Part shown: in pieces, positions 43,480 through 55,454 of the stretch | How positions within the stretch are numbered: position 1 is the stretch's first letter | Layout: each line of letters starts with the position of its first letter | From: Sciurus carolinensis | Taxonomy: Eukaryota; Chordata; Mammalia; Rodentia; Sciuridae | Direction: 5' to 3' | DNA length: 64,000 nt | NCBI RefSeq assembly: GCF_902686445.1 | Contig: NC_062222.1 | Location: 130,331,035-130,395,034 of the forward strand | Made by a program: the position numbers and the translations under genes | Notes under the pieces: generated by a model | Databases searched by the model: none | Told to the model about the DNA's origin: nothing | The model's input: the letters and a program-made list of their open reading frames with translations, nothing else

Positions 43480-44250
43480 AGAAATAGTTGTCCATATTTT
43501 CCTTCTTAAAAAACATTTCTCTCTCACAACCTCTACATTACTCTCTGCATTGGCCTTTGGCATTCCTGAAACCATATTCTCTATTTCCATCTCATAGGTT
43601 ATTCATAACTGATTTTCTTCTCTGCTTCTCTATCTTCACTGTTGGAGGGTCCCACAATTTTGTCCTAAATCTCCTTTTCTTCTCCATCTCATTCTCTATC
43701 GTGGTGGTCACTTCCAGTCTCATGTCGTCTTCAAATACCACATTCTTATGATGTGAAACTTCATGTCTCCATTGCCAAAGTGAACCCCATATGATCATTG
43801 GTCAGCTGATATCTCTACACAGAGAACCAAAGTCCTTTTCAAATGCAATGTGTGCAGAAGAAAGCTCTTGATCTGCGTAACACCTCCATCTGTCTCCAGG
43901 ACAAACCTCAGTCACCTGCCGGCCTTTCAGTCTCAGCAACAGGCACTGTTGCACATTGAGTTGTGCTCGACAGTGAGTGAAGCTTTCTCTCCTTCCCTTA
44001 CTGCCCTTATCTCAGTCACAACTCTTTTTGTCAATTCTACCTCCAAAACTTATCCCCAAACTGCCCGAATCACTCCGCCCTTTGACCAAGCTGCTCATCT
44101 CCCAGCTCCCTGCTCTTTCTATTCTCTCGGTTGCTCAGTTGCCTCCTGCTTCTCTGCCAGTGTGGGTCCATTATGCTCCCATTCTGTGTCCAGTTCAGTG
44201 GCTCCAGGTGATTACCCCAGCTGTCATTTATAGGAGAATGTGTTTACCAG
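43480..44250 (+). mobile_element. L2 LINE ORF2 relic, sense
   Basis: Contains 'tcacttccagtctcatgtcg', 'tcttcaaataccacattc', 'tcatgtctccattgccaaag' and later 'ctttgaccaagctgctc', the order of L2 ORF2 C-terminal coding sequence. Frames of 87-127 codons run through it but are interrupted. No catalytic RT motif is kept. Confidence 0.65.
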
Positions 44251-45465
44251 GGTCATGTGTTTACCAAAGGGCCTAAGTGGCCCATGGCTTAAGACTGTGG
44301 GGCTGAGACCATAAAGCGATAATCACATGGTGGGGTACCGCATGGAGGAACATGGGTCATCATGACACACTGTGATATGAACACAGGGGCAGACTCTCAA
44401 TCTGCCCCTCCCACCCACGCCTGCCAGCCCTGCAGCATTCTTGAAGGGCTGCATTCCTGGCTTCCAACGTAACACTTGCTATGTTGCTTCCACATTTGAC
44501 TGGATGCAATAATTATACTCTTCTCTTCAACCAACTCATCTCTGCAGGGTAGGGGATGTCCTCACCCTGCACCAATCAGGTTTTGGGATGGCTTTAGTAG
44601 GCAGTTCTGCTGTCTGACTTCTACAGTTGATCTGAGGCCATTGTCCTCAAAGCATTATCTGAAGTTTGTCTGAGTCAGAGTCCCAGAGTGTGATGATAAA
44701 TATGCTAATTGGGCCTCTTGCAGACCAGCTGAGTCATGATCATGTTATGATTAACATGTTCCCCAGATGATGAGGGCTGCTGCTCTGCAGGGTTAGCTGG
44801 GGCTGTAAAAATGATGGGTTGAGGTTGGGAAGATGGTGGTTTCCTGTCCCTGTTGCAGTACTTCCTAGCAGAATGATTTCTAGCTTGTCGCTCTTTCTTT
44901 CTGAGCATCCCTGGAGGTGAAACACTGCGTCTGTATTTACTTCTGTTCGGTGCTGAGATCATAGCCGGCCTTACCAGGTGTCGAGTGCATGCATGCAGGA
45001 GTAAAGAGCTGAACCCATGCCGCACCTCCTGAATGACATGGTACAGGGAAGACACCTGCACAGTGTCCTGCATGCAGTAGGTGCTCACCAACTGCAGTTC
45101 TCATCCATTCCCTAGGGACACTGGTATATGTGTAAACAACTAGTGGGGACTCAGTGGAAGTATGGAGAAGGCACTGGGTACTCAGACACTTGGCAGAGAA
45201 CCAGAGGTGATAAACATTCTTGTATTCTCCAAACTCCATTCCTACCCCACTCCCTGTGGTCCTCAACCCATTGTCCTGGGGGTCACCAAGCTGTTGAAGG
45301 TCAGCAGAGGCCAATCACAGAGGAGAGGGGCATGACTGTCAATGCAGCGGACATGGGGTTTGGGAGGCCACTTGGCAAATACCAGGTCCCTGTCTAGAAG
45401 CAGAAGTGGCTGTGTCTGTGAATGGCAGCTGAGGAAGGGCGGGGATCAATGTAGAGGGTTAAGTT
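44251..45465. other. Unannotated DNA
   Basis: No gene is recognised. A 128-codon frame at 44705-45091 (minus) has no domain. Confidence 0.4.
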
Positions 45466-45469
45466 GGGG

Positions 45470-45670
45470 ATTTGGCATCCTGGGTTTGAATAATGGAATT
45501 CATTCAAGCTTTATCACTTGCGATATCACTGGGAAAATAGTGAATTTTTTCTACACTCAAAGCTTTTATCTGTGAGCAAATCACAAAAGGCGTCCTTATC
45601 CACTCCCAGCATTTTTGTGAGCATCAGATGAGGTAAAGAGGGCACACGTATTGTCTCTCTTTGGACTATA
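45470..45670 (+). mobile_element. MIR SINE relic
   Basis: 'tcctgggtttgaataatgg', 'tttatcacttgcgatatcac', 'ttatctgtgagcaaatcac', 'cagatgaggtaaagagggc' in MIRb order. Confidence 0.6.
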
Positions 45671-45674
45671 CTGT

Positions 45675-45790
45675 GATGTTTTTGGCTCAATGTGTGGTTC
45701 CCAGACCATCAGCATCAGCCTTACCTGGGAGTCTGTTAGAAATGCAGACTCTCAGGACACACTCCAGATCTCCTGAATCAGAGACGTATT
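45675..45790 (+). mobile_element. MER5A-type hAT-Charlie MITE
   Basis: 'tgtggttcccagaccatcag', 'catcagccttacctggg', 'gtctgttagaaatgcagac', 'tctcaggacacactccag', 'ctcctgaatcagagac' is MER5A in sense. The right end is lost. Confidence 0.8.
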
Positions 45791-46495
45791 TAAAAATACG
45801 TATTTAAATATAATACCTAGGTAAGGCGCAATTCAATTCTCGTTTGAGGTGTAAAGGCAAACAATTATAAGAGATTTTTAGTTCTCTAAGAACTTTCTTT
45901 TTCCTAGGGAGCTGCTCAAGGGAAGCAGCTCTATTTCTATCCTCTGCATTAACTGTAATTGATCATTAAATAATACTGAACAAGTGAATGCATCAAGATC
46001 TTCACCTGCATCGTCTTGCTTCTCAGCCTCTGGTTGGAGTTCTTTACCCAGAGACTTTCTGCGGTCAGAGCAGGGGGCCTGCATGGTGACTGCAGCTGTC
46101 TCACAGCCAGCCGATGCCAGCCACAGACGCAGGCATTTAGCATGTGATTAAGAGCACAGTAATCCACTTAATGTGGGTTGTGGGAGATATTTGGCAAGAA
46201 CCAAGGTATTCAAGGGTTGGATTTTAGCTTCCAAAGATAATGTCTTTCCCAATTATTTAAAACCCTTAGTAACTTGGATCACACCCAGACAGAAATAAGC
46301 CTCCTTTAGACAGAATTCTGTAAATGGGAGGCTTGCTCATTTTTATAGCAGAATCTTGACTCTAAAATTTATGTCACATGACAGGGAGGGGCAGTCCAGC
46401 CCAGATCCTTCTGGAGCTGAGCCCAACTGAACTTACCTCCTATAAGGAAGGAATGCTTTTTGCTTACTAGATTTTGCCACTGACTGACTTAATTA
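45791..46495. other. Unannotated DNA
   Basis: No gene is recognised. A MIR-like piece ('tgtgattaagagcacag') lies at about 46140-46165. Confidence 0.4.
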
Positions 46496-46504
46496 AAGAA
46501 TTAT

Positions 46505-47000
46505 TCTATTCCATCATTCAACAGGTACTCTAGAGCCTGGCTGAAGCTTACTGCCATGAATACAGGAGCAGCCCTTGTTTCCAGCAAATAAGTGCCAGGT
46601 GGTGAGGATGGAATGAGCATCAGGAAATGACTGTAAGATGTGGGGAAGTGCAGATGGAGGAAGACAGCAAGGGAGGTGAGGGGCAAAGGGGCTAGCGGGC
46701 TGATACTGAATGGGGAGTAGGAGGCAAGCGATTGGGGTAGGTGGGAGGAAGTGAAGCTGGGACAAAGAAGTGCCTGGGTCAAAGCCGCGAAGGGAGCGCA
46801 CAATAGCTAAGGACGTGGAGCAGTGTCTGATTTGGACAGCTGGAGAGATGGCATGTGGGTGTCTGGGGGATGCTTGTGGAGCGTGCTGAGAGAGGAGGCT
46901 GGGAAGTGGGAAGTCCGGGCCTCACTGGGTGTGCCAAGCCTCCTAAGACATTTGCATTTTATCTCAAGGCCAAAGGAAGATGTCCTGAAAGGCCAGGTGT
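46505..47000 (-). mobile_element. L2 LINE relic, antisense
   Basis: Begins 'ttccatcattcaacaggtac' (reversed L2 3' end) and later has 'cattttatctcaaggccaaa'. Overlapping 170-codon frames on the plus strand are unrelated chance frames. Confidence 0.5.
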
Positions 47001-47221
47001 CAGTGGGTCTGAAACATTTCCCAAGCCCTCCCAGGCGGACCACAGCGTCCCTTCCTGGGCACGGCGGGGGAAGAGGTTTGGTTTTGCTCTGCGTACCAAC
47101 ACTGCCCTCGTGTTCCCTGGCCTGGGCTGGAGCTGGGCACCTGCTTCTTGCTTTGCACCTGTTAATGCTCACTACAGAGGCAGCCTCAGAGCTGCTTTCT
47201 GTAACTCTTCAAAGAACCCTT

Positions 47222-47526
47222 CAGTCAGCCCTCCATGTCTGTGGATGCCACATCTGTGGCCTCAACCAATGTGGGATCAGAAGTATGCAGAAACAAATTG
47301 CATCTGTACTGAGTACGGACACAGTTTATCTTGTCACGGTATAACGGCTATTTACATAGCATTTACATTGTACTAAGTAGTATAAGTAATCTAGGCACTG
47401 ATTAACAGTATATGGGAGATTTCTATAAATAATATGAAACACTATGCCATTTATACAGGAGATTTGAGCATCCATGGATTTTGGTATCCTGGGGGATCCT
47501 AGAACCACTCCCCTATGGATTGACTG
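47222..47526. mobile_element. Tigger-type MITE, about 305 bp
   Basis: Starts CAGTCAGCCCTCCATGTCTG and ends with the inverse, 'cccctatggattgactg', giving a terminal inverted repeat of about 12 bases with mismatches. Interior 'tatttacatagcatttacatt', 'actaagtagtataagtaatc' and 'ttgagcatccatggattttgg' match a recalled mammalian TcMar-Tigger MITE. Non-coding; needed an autonomous Tigger for movement. Confidence 0.8.
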
Positions 47527-47829
47527 TATTTCCCAATGTATTGTGAATTGACGGCTGCTGGTGGCTCTGCTTCCAGTCCCCCTGAGGCGAGGCCTTCCTC
47601 CTGTGGTCTCTTTCTCTGGGCTTGCCCTGCCTGGTGGGCGAGTGAGGTGCTGCCTGCTTAGAGCCCCAACTGAAGACTGCTGTCCCTGGGCCTCCCCAGC
47701 AGCAGCCCATTGGCCACTCCAGGGCAACAGGTCTATGCGTTCCTGCGTAATCACTTTATGCCCATTAATGTGCCAGGCTTACTTTACGCTATCACTAATC
47801 AAAGGTTTGTGAGCGGCCGTGTGGCGTGG

Positions 47830-48040
47830 TGATCAGACCACAGGACTGAAGTTCAGAAGTGCCGGCCACGCTGCGGTCCCTTCCCGCCCTTGTCGAGAGA
47901 CCTCGGTGAGGCATTTGAACCAGGGCTTCGGTTTCCACAGTCACAGAACAAGGGCAACCAGAGCTCCTGCCCTGTCCATTGGCAGCGTGGTGCTGGGATC
48001 AAACAAAGTGGTGCCTGGGAAAGTGCTTTGTGAAGTCCTA
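47830..48040 (+). mobile_element. Possible MIR relic
   Basis: 'gtggtgatcagaccacaggac', 'tgaggcatttgaaccagggc' and 'ttcggtttccacagtcacag' fit MIR loosely. Confidence 0.35.
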
Positions 48041-48500
48041 TAAAAGAGCGGGTTTTCATTAGCGCTGCGGGCATGGCTGGGGGGCCTGACCTTTCAACCC
48101 TTTCTGGCTTAGCGCAGGTAGGAACCAGGAGCCGCGCCTTTCTCTCCTTCCGCAACTAATCACTGCTTTCCTGTCTGAGGCTTTCAAATTAGGCTTCAAT
48201 TTTATTCCCGCTCCTACTCAGTCACTTAATGGCCAACCCAATTAGAGCCCATTCGCCCAAATGTAAACATTATTTTAATCCATAATTGTGGAGGCTAAAT
48301 AATTCCAAATAATTTTTGGTGACAGAGCTCACTTTGAAATGCTTTTTTCTGGTAGACCCGTGGAAGGCAAACACGCCCAATTTGCTCCCCTTGTATGTAA
48401 TTATCTGCTGGAGCTTCTTGCTGGCATTTTCTGAAGTGTTAATGGAACAAGGCATTAAATTCCCGTTCATTTCAGTGCCCTGTTTTCTGAAAAAAAAAGA
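48041..48500. promoter_or_regulatory. Candidate conserved enhancer (TAAT-rich)
   Basis: No repeat is recognised here, and the AT-rich part is dense in homeodomain-type core sites: TAAT, ATTA and TAATT combinations, including 'cataattgtggaggctaaat', 'ataatttttggtgacag' and 'tgtaattatctgctgg'. It is bordered by MIR and simple sequence. Conservation cannot be tested here; this is an inference from motif density and the absence of repeats. Confidence 0.3.
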
Positions 48501-49160
48501 AAGAAAAAAGAAAATGCTCAGGGCATCTTTTTAAAATAGGTAGGTAGATAGATAAAGAGGAAGAGCAACTTATTGTCAGTTCTTCAAATAATTGCCCTCT
48601 AGCACCGAAAACACAGGCAGGGGAGATGCCAGGCTTAAAGCATAGTGGCGAAAGTGGAATTTAGAGACTTTTCAAAAGCTCATAGCACTTTATCCTTGAG
48701 AAGCATCCTGACCATGCCTCTTCCAGTCTACGGTACATGGTGCGAATTCCTCTCTTGGAGATGGCAGACTGTGTTAGGATCCCAGGCAACAAATCTGTGC
48801 TGTTTTAAAGACAGCATGGAAGATCTTTCAGAAAAGATGGTGCCTCCCTGGTCACATCCTCCTGAAGCTTCCGTGGAAACTTCTCCCACCACCTGCAGAT
48901 GGTGCTTCTTTCTCTTTGCTTCTAAGGAGCACCTATTTCTTTCCCCAATATCCTCCTTTCATTGGACTTTCTTGGTTTCCTTATCTGAGAAAAAGACCCC
49001 CCCCACTACGCACACTTCAATGAACCATGAGATCTCCAAGGACAGAGACTGGGTCTCATTCACTTTTCAGCCAGAAAAGCACTGGAATCAGAGGGCTGCA
49101 GCAGTCTCTAGACTCACTTTTCTGATTTCTCTTTGCTTATCTCTAAGCCTTGCTTAGTCT
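48501..49160. other. Unannotated DNA
   Basis: A (TAGG/GATA)-like run at 48536-48556. A 170-codon frame at 48645-49157 has no recognisable domain, and its C-terminal part is leucine-rich because of CT-rich DNA. Confidence 0.4.
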
Positions 49161-49164
49161 GTGA

Positions 49165-49330
49165 GATGTAAGTCGGATCAGTCTTTCCCTGCTTCACACC
49201 TTCCGGAGTCTTCTTCTGTCCCAGAGTCAGTCCAAACTTCTCAGCATGGCACAGGGAGCCCTTTACTACCCTGACCTCATCAGCTCTGTCCACTGTCCCC
49301 TCCAACCCAAGTTCCAGCCACCAGGGAATC
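49165..49330 (+). mobile_element. L2 LINE ORF2 relic, sense
   Basis: 'tctttccctgcttcacacc', 'cagagtcagtccaaacttc', 'tcagcatggcacagggagcc', 'ttccagccaccagggaat' parallels the L2 segment coding the C-terminus. Confidence 0.65.
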
Positions 49331-49389
49331 ACTGTGTCTGTCTGCATGGATACTGCCTTCTCAACATGATGACAACCTCTGAGGTACTT

Positions 49390-49575
49390 GCTGAGCTAGG
49401 TACTTTGTAATTACTCTCTCTGAATCACTAATAAACCTCACACTGCCCTGTGTCCTGGTTGTTATTATCATCCCCCTTTTGCAGATGAGAAAACTGAGAC
49501 TTGAAAAAGAAAGGAAATTTGTTCCAGGCCAAATAGTTAAAGGCAGTGAAAGGGTAATAAACAGGCCTGGGACTC
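49390..49575 (+). mobile_element. MIR SINE
   Basis: 'aggtactttgtaattactc', 'ttattatcatccccctttt', 'gcagatgagaaaactgagac', 'caggccaaatagttaaaggc', 'caggcctgggactcagag'. Sense orientation, complete core. Confidence 0.8.
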
Positions 49576-50150
49576 AGAGACTGAGATTTTTGTCTGTCGT
49601 ATTGTGTTGAAGAAGATGCTGTGATTTTTTCACTGACAGTACTTGGGTCGAGCTCAAAAGATGTGATGGTACCTGAATAAAATCACTGCCTGTATAAAAG
49701 GAGTCTGCTGAATGCTCGTGGAATCTGTTGCTCTGGGAAGCACTAGACAAGTGCAGCTCTAATCAAATTCTAGAGAACAAAGTGGACATGCACAGGTGGA
49801 GAGAGAAGGGAAGGCTCCTCTGAGCAAGGGGAAATCAGCAGAGCTGGGAGAAGGCCCAGGTGTATCTGCGGTGGGGTGGGGAAGGGTAGTTTTGTCTGAA
49901 ACAGAGAATCTGTGGAGTGTTTGGACATAGAGAAAGGGACAGAAATAGGAGATGAGACCAGTTCCCAAAGACTCCCCAATGCCAGGCTGAGGAGTGGGGC
50001 TACATCCGAGAGACAGTCTAAAAGATGACGTTTCAACAGAGAGGTGGTCTGATTCCAGTGCTGCTTAGGGAAAAAAAAAATCAGCGTGGGCTGAACAGGG
50101 ATTGGGGGTGAGTCTGGAATATCCAGTAAGGAAACTTTTGCTACAGTCCT
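49576..50150. other. Unannotated DNA
   Basis: No gene is recognised; ten consecutive A at about 50072. A 146-codon minus-strand frame overlaps it without any domain. Confidence 0.4.
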
Positions 50151-50310
50151 GATACAAGACCAAAGAAGTTGCTGTGCAATCGTAAAGCTAAGGGCTGGGC
50201 CCCACAGCATTTAAATCCACCTGCAACTATAATTTGCTCTTTAATAGCACTGATGATCCTGCTGTTATTAATGTCTGGGAACCACAGAGGCATTTTAGAG
50301 ACCCCTCCGC
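50151..50310. promoter_or_regulatory. Candidate conserved non-coding block
   Basis: 'aactataatttgctctttaat' and 'gctgttattaatgtctgg' sit in otherwise repeat-free DNA and carry TAAT cores. A weak enhancer candidate only. Confidence 0.2.
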
Positions 50311-51425
50311 CCCCCACCCCCTGCTGCATGGCTGTGGGCCTATGTGTAGCACTTTAAGAGCTCTCGGTTAGGGTTGGGAGCCTGAGGCCCTGGCCCTGGC
50401 CCTTCAGCCCTGGTGAAATGGCCTTGAGTGACTTCCTGAAGTTTCCTGGGTGATTATCACATTCGTCATGCCAGATGACCCATTCATCTGATCCATCCAA
50501 TCAAATGGGAGTTTTAGCATAGAGCTACTCTTCCAGGATACCAGCGTGCCTGCCATGTGCCAAGTACTGTGGGTAACACTGGGGTCAGATCTTATTCATC
50601 CCCATCCTCCCGATGAGACGATCACGTGAGGTTGCCATTAATCACTGCTTTCGCCTTTGTCAAAGTCTGTGTATTAAAGGCCTCACTTAAAAGCAAGGAG
50701 AGAAACAGGGACAGACTGAGCACCCTGACCAGAGCTATGTGAGTCAGGCTACATAAAAAACCTGAAAGAGCCCTCTTGGGGCTGATTCCGAACTCCACCT
50801 GCCCTTGGGGTCTTGCACACCAGAGACTCAACCTGTTCGAAACAAGCCAGGGGACTTCATAACCCTTAGCCACAAAGAAAAGGAATTAGAACCTTCTGTG
50901 TGAGGATTCAAATAAAAGGGATCATAGTAAAAGCACAAAGCAAACAGAAGGAGAACTTAATAGAACCCAGTCAAACTCAATCCCAGAAAACTTACTGTTT
51001 AGCATTCATTCATTCATTTGCTTACTCTGAATTTTAGAATCACTTACTTTGTGTTTACCTGACTGCTGAACAAATTTCAAGCTCCTTTTGGGGAGAGAGT
51101 GCATCTTGTCTATCAGCCTGCCATCAGGGCTACCATGGACCATGGTGGACTAAATGTCCAGCACAGGTCACTCAGATGAATAAGTCGGGCTGGAATCCAG
51201 CCCCTGTTCTGTTTGCTGGGGCTTGCTTCAGACTATAGAAGAGCGAGGACAAACAGCGACTTCTTCCAATTAGGACAAAGGTGCTCTCTGTTTGCTCAGC
51301 TGTGCACCTGAGGAACTGTGCACAGTTCTGATTGGTCGACCTGAAGGAGGAATTTGCTAATGAACACGAGTGTGCTCTTTGTGATCGAAGGGGCCATATG
51401 CATTATGGGCCCAAGGTAATCACAC
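50311..51425. other. Unannotated DNA
   Basis: No gene is recognised. A L2/MIR-like fragment ('tgccatgtgccaagtactgtgg') lies at about 50540-50600. A 'cattcattcattcatttgc' run is at 51006-51024. Confidence 0.4.
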
Positions 51426-51429
51426 TGAT

Positions 51430-51720
51430 TTTTCTAGTTAACATTTATTGGGCACTAACTGTGTACCAGGTGTGGTGTTCAATTGGTTCTGGTCATACCC
51501 CATCGCACAAAGATGAAGAGGGAAAATTACTGACTTCCAGTCCTGTAGGGAAATAATCATATAACTAAGCAATTCAAGAGAAGTCAAAATGAAGACCTTT
51601 ACTCAGAAGGAGAACCACCTCCTGCAATCTGGGTAGTGATGGACAGCTTCCAGGAAGTGACTTCTGGTTAGGTTGTGCAGGATGAGTATGATTTGACCAG
51701 TAGTAGAATGTGGGAACGTT
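51430..51720 (-). mobile_element. L2 LINE relic, antisense
   Basis: 'ttaacatttattgggcactaac', 'tgtgtaccaggtgtggtgtt', 'tactgacttccagtcctg', 'tccaggaagtgacttctgg' follow the reversed L2 3' region. Confidence 0.65.
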
Positions 51721-51814
51721 GTGGTCCAACCCAAGACCAGATAAACGAGTGGACGTGAAAGTGGGTGAACTTCAAGTGGCGCAGGCCTGCTAGATATCAG
51801 AATTCATAACTTTT

Positions 51815-52060
51815 AGTATGCCTCTTCTCTGGGAGGTCTTCCTGAGTCCCTGCTGGAGAGACCCCGCCTTTTTTTGGCTGGGTCCTCAGCTTCTGTTATG
51901 GTATTTGCCACATGCCACTTCAGACATCTGTAATGTGTGCATTTCTGTGATTGGCTGGCAGCTTGTCAAGAACAGAGAGTTTGCATCTTCTTCATCTTTG
52001 TTTCCTTAGTAAGTAGCATAGGGCCGGGAATGCAGTAGGCGCTTAATGCCCACTCACACT
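51815..52060 (+). mobile_element. L2 LINE 3' end, sense
   Basis: 'ctctgggaggtcttcctgag', 'aagaacagagagtttgcatc', 'agtagcatagggccgggaatg', 'cagtaggcgcttaatgcc'. Lies head-to-head with the preceding antisense L2. Confidence 0.7.
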
Positions 52061-52784
52061 TGGAGAAGGTGCCCTTCCCCCCAGAGTTGGTCTTTAGGGA
52101 TTGATTATATACCCATTAGCTTTAGGAAACCATTAAAATCTTCCTTGAATTTTCCTATGTAGATATTTTCACTTAATCATTCGAGTATGTTTACATGTGT
52201 GCGTACATGTGTATTATGCATAGAGTGGAAGATTTCACATCAAACTTGTCAGGTTTCTTTCAGGGAATGGGGTGAGAAGTGAGCAGATGGACACTGATTG
52301 AGGACCATTGTGTATTATTGTCCACGTTGTGCATTGCACAATTCTATGGGACCAATCTTTTAGAAAAGTCTTCTCTTCATGATCCCAAGAATAATAACAA
52401 CAGAGATATCATGAGAGTACAAAGGATTTTTACTTTCTTTGCATAGTTTTTCTGTATTTCTCCAAAATGTCCTGAGTAGATGGGTAAGATCTTTCTACTG
52501 AAAATTGCTAAAATTAATTTCAAACAATTTGAGAAATACTGAAATGCATAAAGGAGAAAATAAATAACTCACATTTTATCAACCACAGCAAACTACAATT
52601 ACCATTTTACACATGGAGTTTGGTTTCTGAATTTCTAATTTTGAAAATGATTTTTATTCTTTGCATAATTTTGGATAATAGTGTATGAAGAAGACAGTAA
52701 GTCATTTCTAACAGCACTCAGAGATGAACTCCTGTTAACACTTTGTGCATTTTCTTCCAGACTTTTTCTGTATTAATTACAATC
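52061..52784. other. Unannotated AT-rich DNA
   Basis: No gene is recognised. A diverged repeat-like segment ending 'cattttcttccagacttttt' is at about 52600-52775. Confidence 0.4.
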
Positions 52785-53005
52785 ATAGCTCTCGTTTGGT
52801 GAGTGCTTAATTTGAGCCAGGCAATGTGCTAGGTACTTGCCAGACATTATTTCGTTTAATTCCCACCTAAGACTGCAAGGTGGGACTTGTCAGCCTCATC
52901 TCACAGAAGATGCAGACCAAAGCCTTGGAAGAGCTGCTCTTCAAACACGTTCCCTGACTCCAGCGCTGCCACTCTTAGTGACTACACTATACTCCTGAAG
53001 ATCAC
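52785..53005 (+). mobile_element. MIR SINE
   Basis: 'ggtgagtgcttaatttgagc', 'caggcaatgtgctaggtac', 'cattatttcgtttaattccc', 'ctgactccagcgctgccac', 'tagtgactacactatactcc'. A near-complete sense MIR. Confidence 0.8.
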
Positions 53006-54300
53006 GTGTATGGTTGCTCATGCACACACACAGGGTTGTGTACACACAGACACACAAGCTGTGATTACACCATATCCTCCATTGTGCCATTTGTTGTATT
53101 TTTTTTTACTTTATATTAATATAGTGTGCATTTTATGATGTCATGTAAAACCACTGTTAGAAAGTGGCTTGGCAAACTTTTTATTTTCAAGTTAAGCAAA
53201 TTGGTCTTATACATTGACTCTTCACAGACCACCCGCCTTTGCTGCTGGGCTTCCAGTTGTGCATGACCAGGCCTCGTGAGCTCCCCAGGGGGATTTCTCT
53301 CTGCCCCTTTCCTCATCTACTTCTGCCTCCTCATCTTACCAGGAGGAGGGTAACCTGGGAAGATTGGCCTCATCTGTCCTGGAAGCTATTGGAGGAAGCC
53401 CCCTGCCCAATGGCTGCATGCTATGACGCAGCTCATGCGAGTCTTGCTCCACAACCTCAAAGTCTTTCTCACTTGTGTGTGTGTGATGTGAGCAGCCCTG
53501 AGTGGCTGAGAAGCCATCTTCCAGATAGAAAAACTAATGTGTTTAGATTAAGCAATCTGGATAGTAAGAAATCTCCAGCAAGGGTTACGATGAGAATTTA
53601 GGGCACAGAGCACCCAACGTTCAATGGAAAACAAACTGCTCACATCCAAGTCAGGATAGGTCACTGTAGGTGTTCTTAGGCTCATCCTGTGCACTGTGAG
53701 TTCCCAAGGGAACCAGGGATGTATTGCTTCCCAAACTGACTTGCCTGAGAACTCACTGGGGTGGAGGCAGCTTTCGCTGTAGTGTTCTGCAGTTCGCAGT
53801 TAGAGAAATACCAGTCTGTGGGTCTTCTGCATAATGTTAATTCAATAATTTAATTTCACTCAACAACTGATTCCTGACTACTCAAAGCACAGGAGCTTCT
53901 TAGAAACACAGAATCTGCCTGCCTCCCCATCTTGAGATCCACAGATTCAAAATGTGCTTTTTCATGATATCCACAGGCACATCCGTCTGAGACGGTTCAG
54001 GACCAAAAGGTGTCAATAAAATGGAAGCCACTATCCACGTTTTATTTACTCTCTTACAGTGTGCTGGCTTCCTGAATGCATTAAGGTCATGTACAATGAG
54101 CTCAGGAAGCAGCAAATATATTTGAATCTCGGGCTTTCTCACACTGGCAGCCAATGGAACGTGTCCTCTGCAGGCAGCATATTGTAGTGCGGGCTTAACG
54201 ATGACCCCAAACAACTGGGAGCCCCACCCAGGTTCCTCCTAGGTCCTTGCTCTTTTCCTTTTTAGGAGCGGATGCAGTCCCCTCTCATGGCCACAGTTGG
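53006..54300. other. Unannotated DNA
   Basis: A degenerate CA run at 53020-53056 and a T-run at 53098-53106. No gene is recognised; a 120-codon frame (53239-53601) has no domain. Confidence 0.4.
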
Positions 54301-54309
54301 AACCTGAGC

Positions 54310-54640
54310 AACGTGCAGCCACATCCCATTAGCTAATAGCGCTGGGCCACAAGGCCCCTGGAGAGCGGCTTCAGCTGGGACACACACAGCTCAAGTCCCT
54401 CTAATGGCCCAGTCAGCTGTCAGGGCTGTAAACACATTTCTTCCCATTCAGTGCCGTTTGCCCCTCTCTGTGACCTCTCACGGCTCCCGGACCCTGGCCA
54501 CGTGGCCCAGATGGCATAATCTGTCAGGCCAAAGCAGGTGACAGTTAGACTTGCTGTTAGGTAATCAGTGACTATAATTAGCTGGGGTGGAAGCGATAAT
54601 GGGACCAACTGCAGGGCTGGGGGCAGGGAAGGGGTGGGGC
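54310..54640. promoter_or_regulatory. Candidate conserved enhancer
   Basis: Repeat-free DNA with clustered factor-like motifs: a forkhead TGTAAACA (54427-54434), E-boxes CAGCTG and CAGGTG, GATA, and TAAT/ATTA cores around 'gtaatcagtgactataattag'. CpG-poor and non-coding. Inference from motif grouping only. Confidence 0.3.
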
Positions 54641-55440
54641 TAGGGGAAGCTCCAGAGGGGTGGGCTACCAGCAAGGGAGAGGGGCTTGCTTCCTCCCGCC
54701 CCCTTCGCCCTCCCCTTCCCTTTCTCTCTCTAATATTACGTTGTGTAGCATGTGGAGTGTGCGTGGACTAGGGGCTTTATCCTCAATGAGGAAGGTCAGA
54801 GCTGAGCACTGGCAATTCAGTAAGTGAGCTGTTTGGCAGCTGATCAAATTTATTTCAGGAGCCATTCCAGAAGCCTAGGGTTTGGTTTGATAATTAGTTG
54901 GCTACAAGGATCTTGTGGGAGCAAGGGTGGGGGAGGGTTGTAGGAGACTAGACTTGATTCTTAGGGGTCAGACATAGCGGCACTCACATACTGGCCTGCC
55001 ATTCTCTCTGTGCCTCTGATAGCAGCAGATCCCAAACCCACTTCCTGGACACATTGCTGGGGTTAAGTACATACCACTGTGGATACTGCCCCAAAGATAC
55101 CTAACGGAACTGGCGGCTCTGAGGGCCTCACTTTCCCCTTCTTGATAGGTGTGATGCTGAACATGAGATGGCTAAAATGGAACCGGTCAACCAAGACATC
55201 GCCAAGCGCAGGTCTCACTGGTGATAGAGGAACTGGGTTACGTTCATCAAGGAGGCCGACAAGCGAGGTTGGCGTCCTTTTGTGAGTTACATCAGGAGGA
55301 GAGTGGTTCCTTCGTTTTCTGAATCAAAGTGCAAGAGAAGGGGAGAGCAGGCAAGGAGGAAACACTGAAGCTTTGTGTTTGTATGACCCCTTTCATCAGA
55401 CTGGGTCATATTTGCTTACTTGGAACATAACTTCAGTAGA
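54641..55440. other. Unannotated DNA
   Basis: A GC- and CT-rich segment at about 54685-54735; ordinary otherwise. No gene is recognised. Confidence 0.4.
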
Positions 55441-55454
55441 TATATTTCTGTAAC

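Noticed and set aside
46823..47376. Two overlapping 173-codon plus frames
   Set aside because: They overlap in different frames and extend from L2-derived DNA into the Tigger MITE; neither resembles a known protein.
48645..49157. 170-codon plus frame
   Set aside because: No recognisable domain; its leucine-rich end reflects CT-rich DNA, and the neighbouring sequence is old L2.
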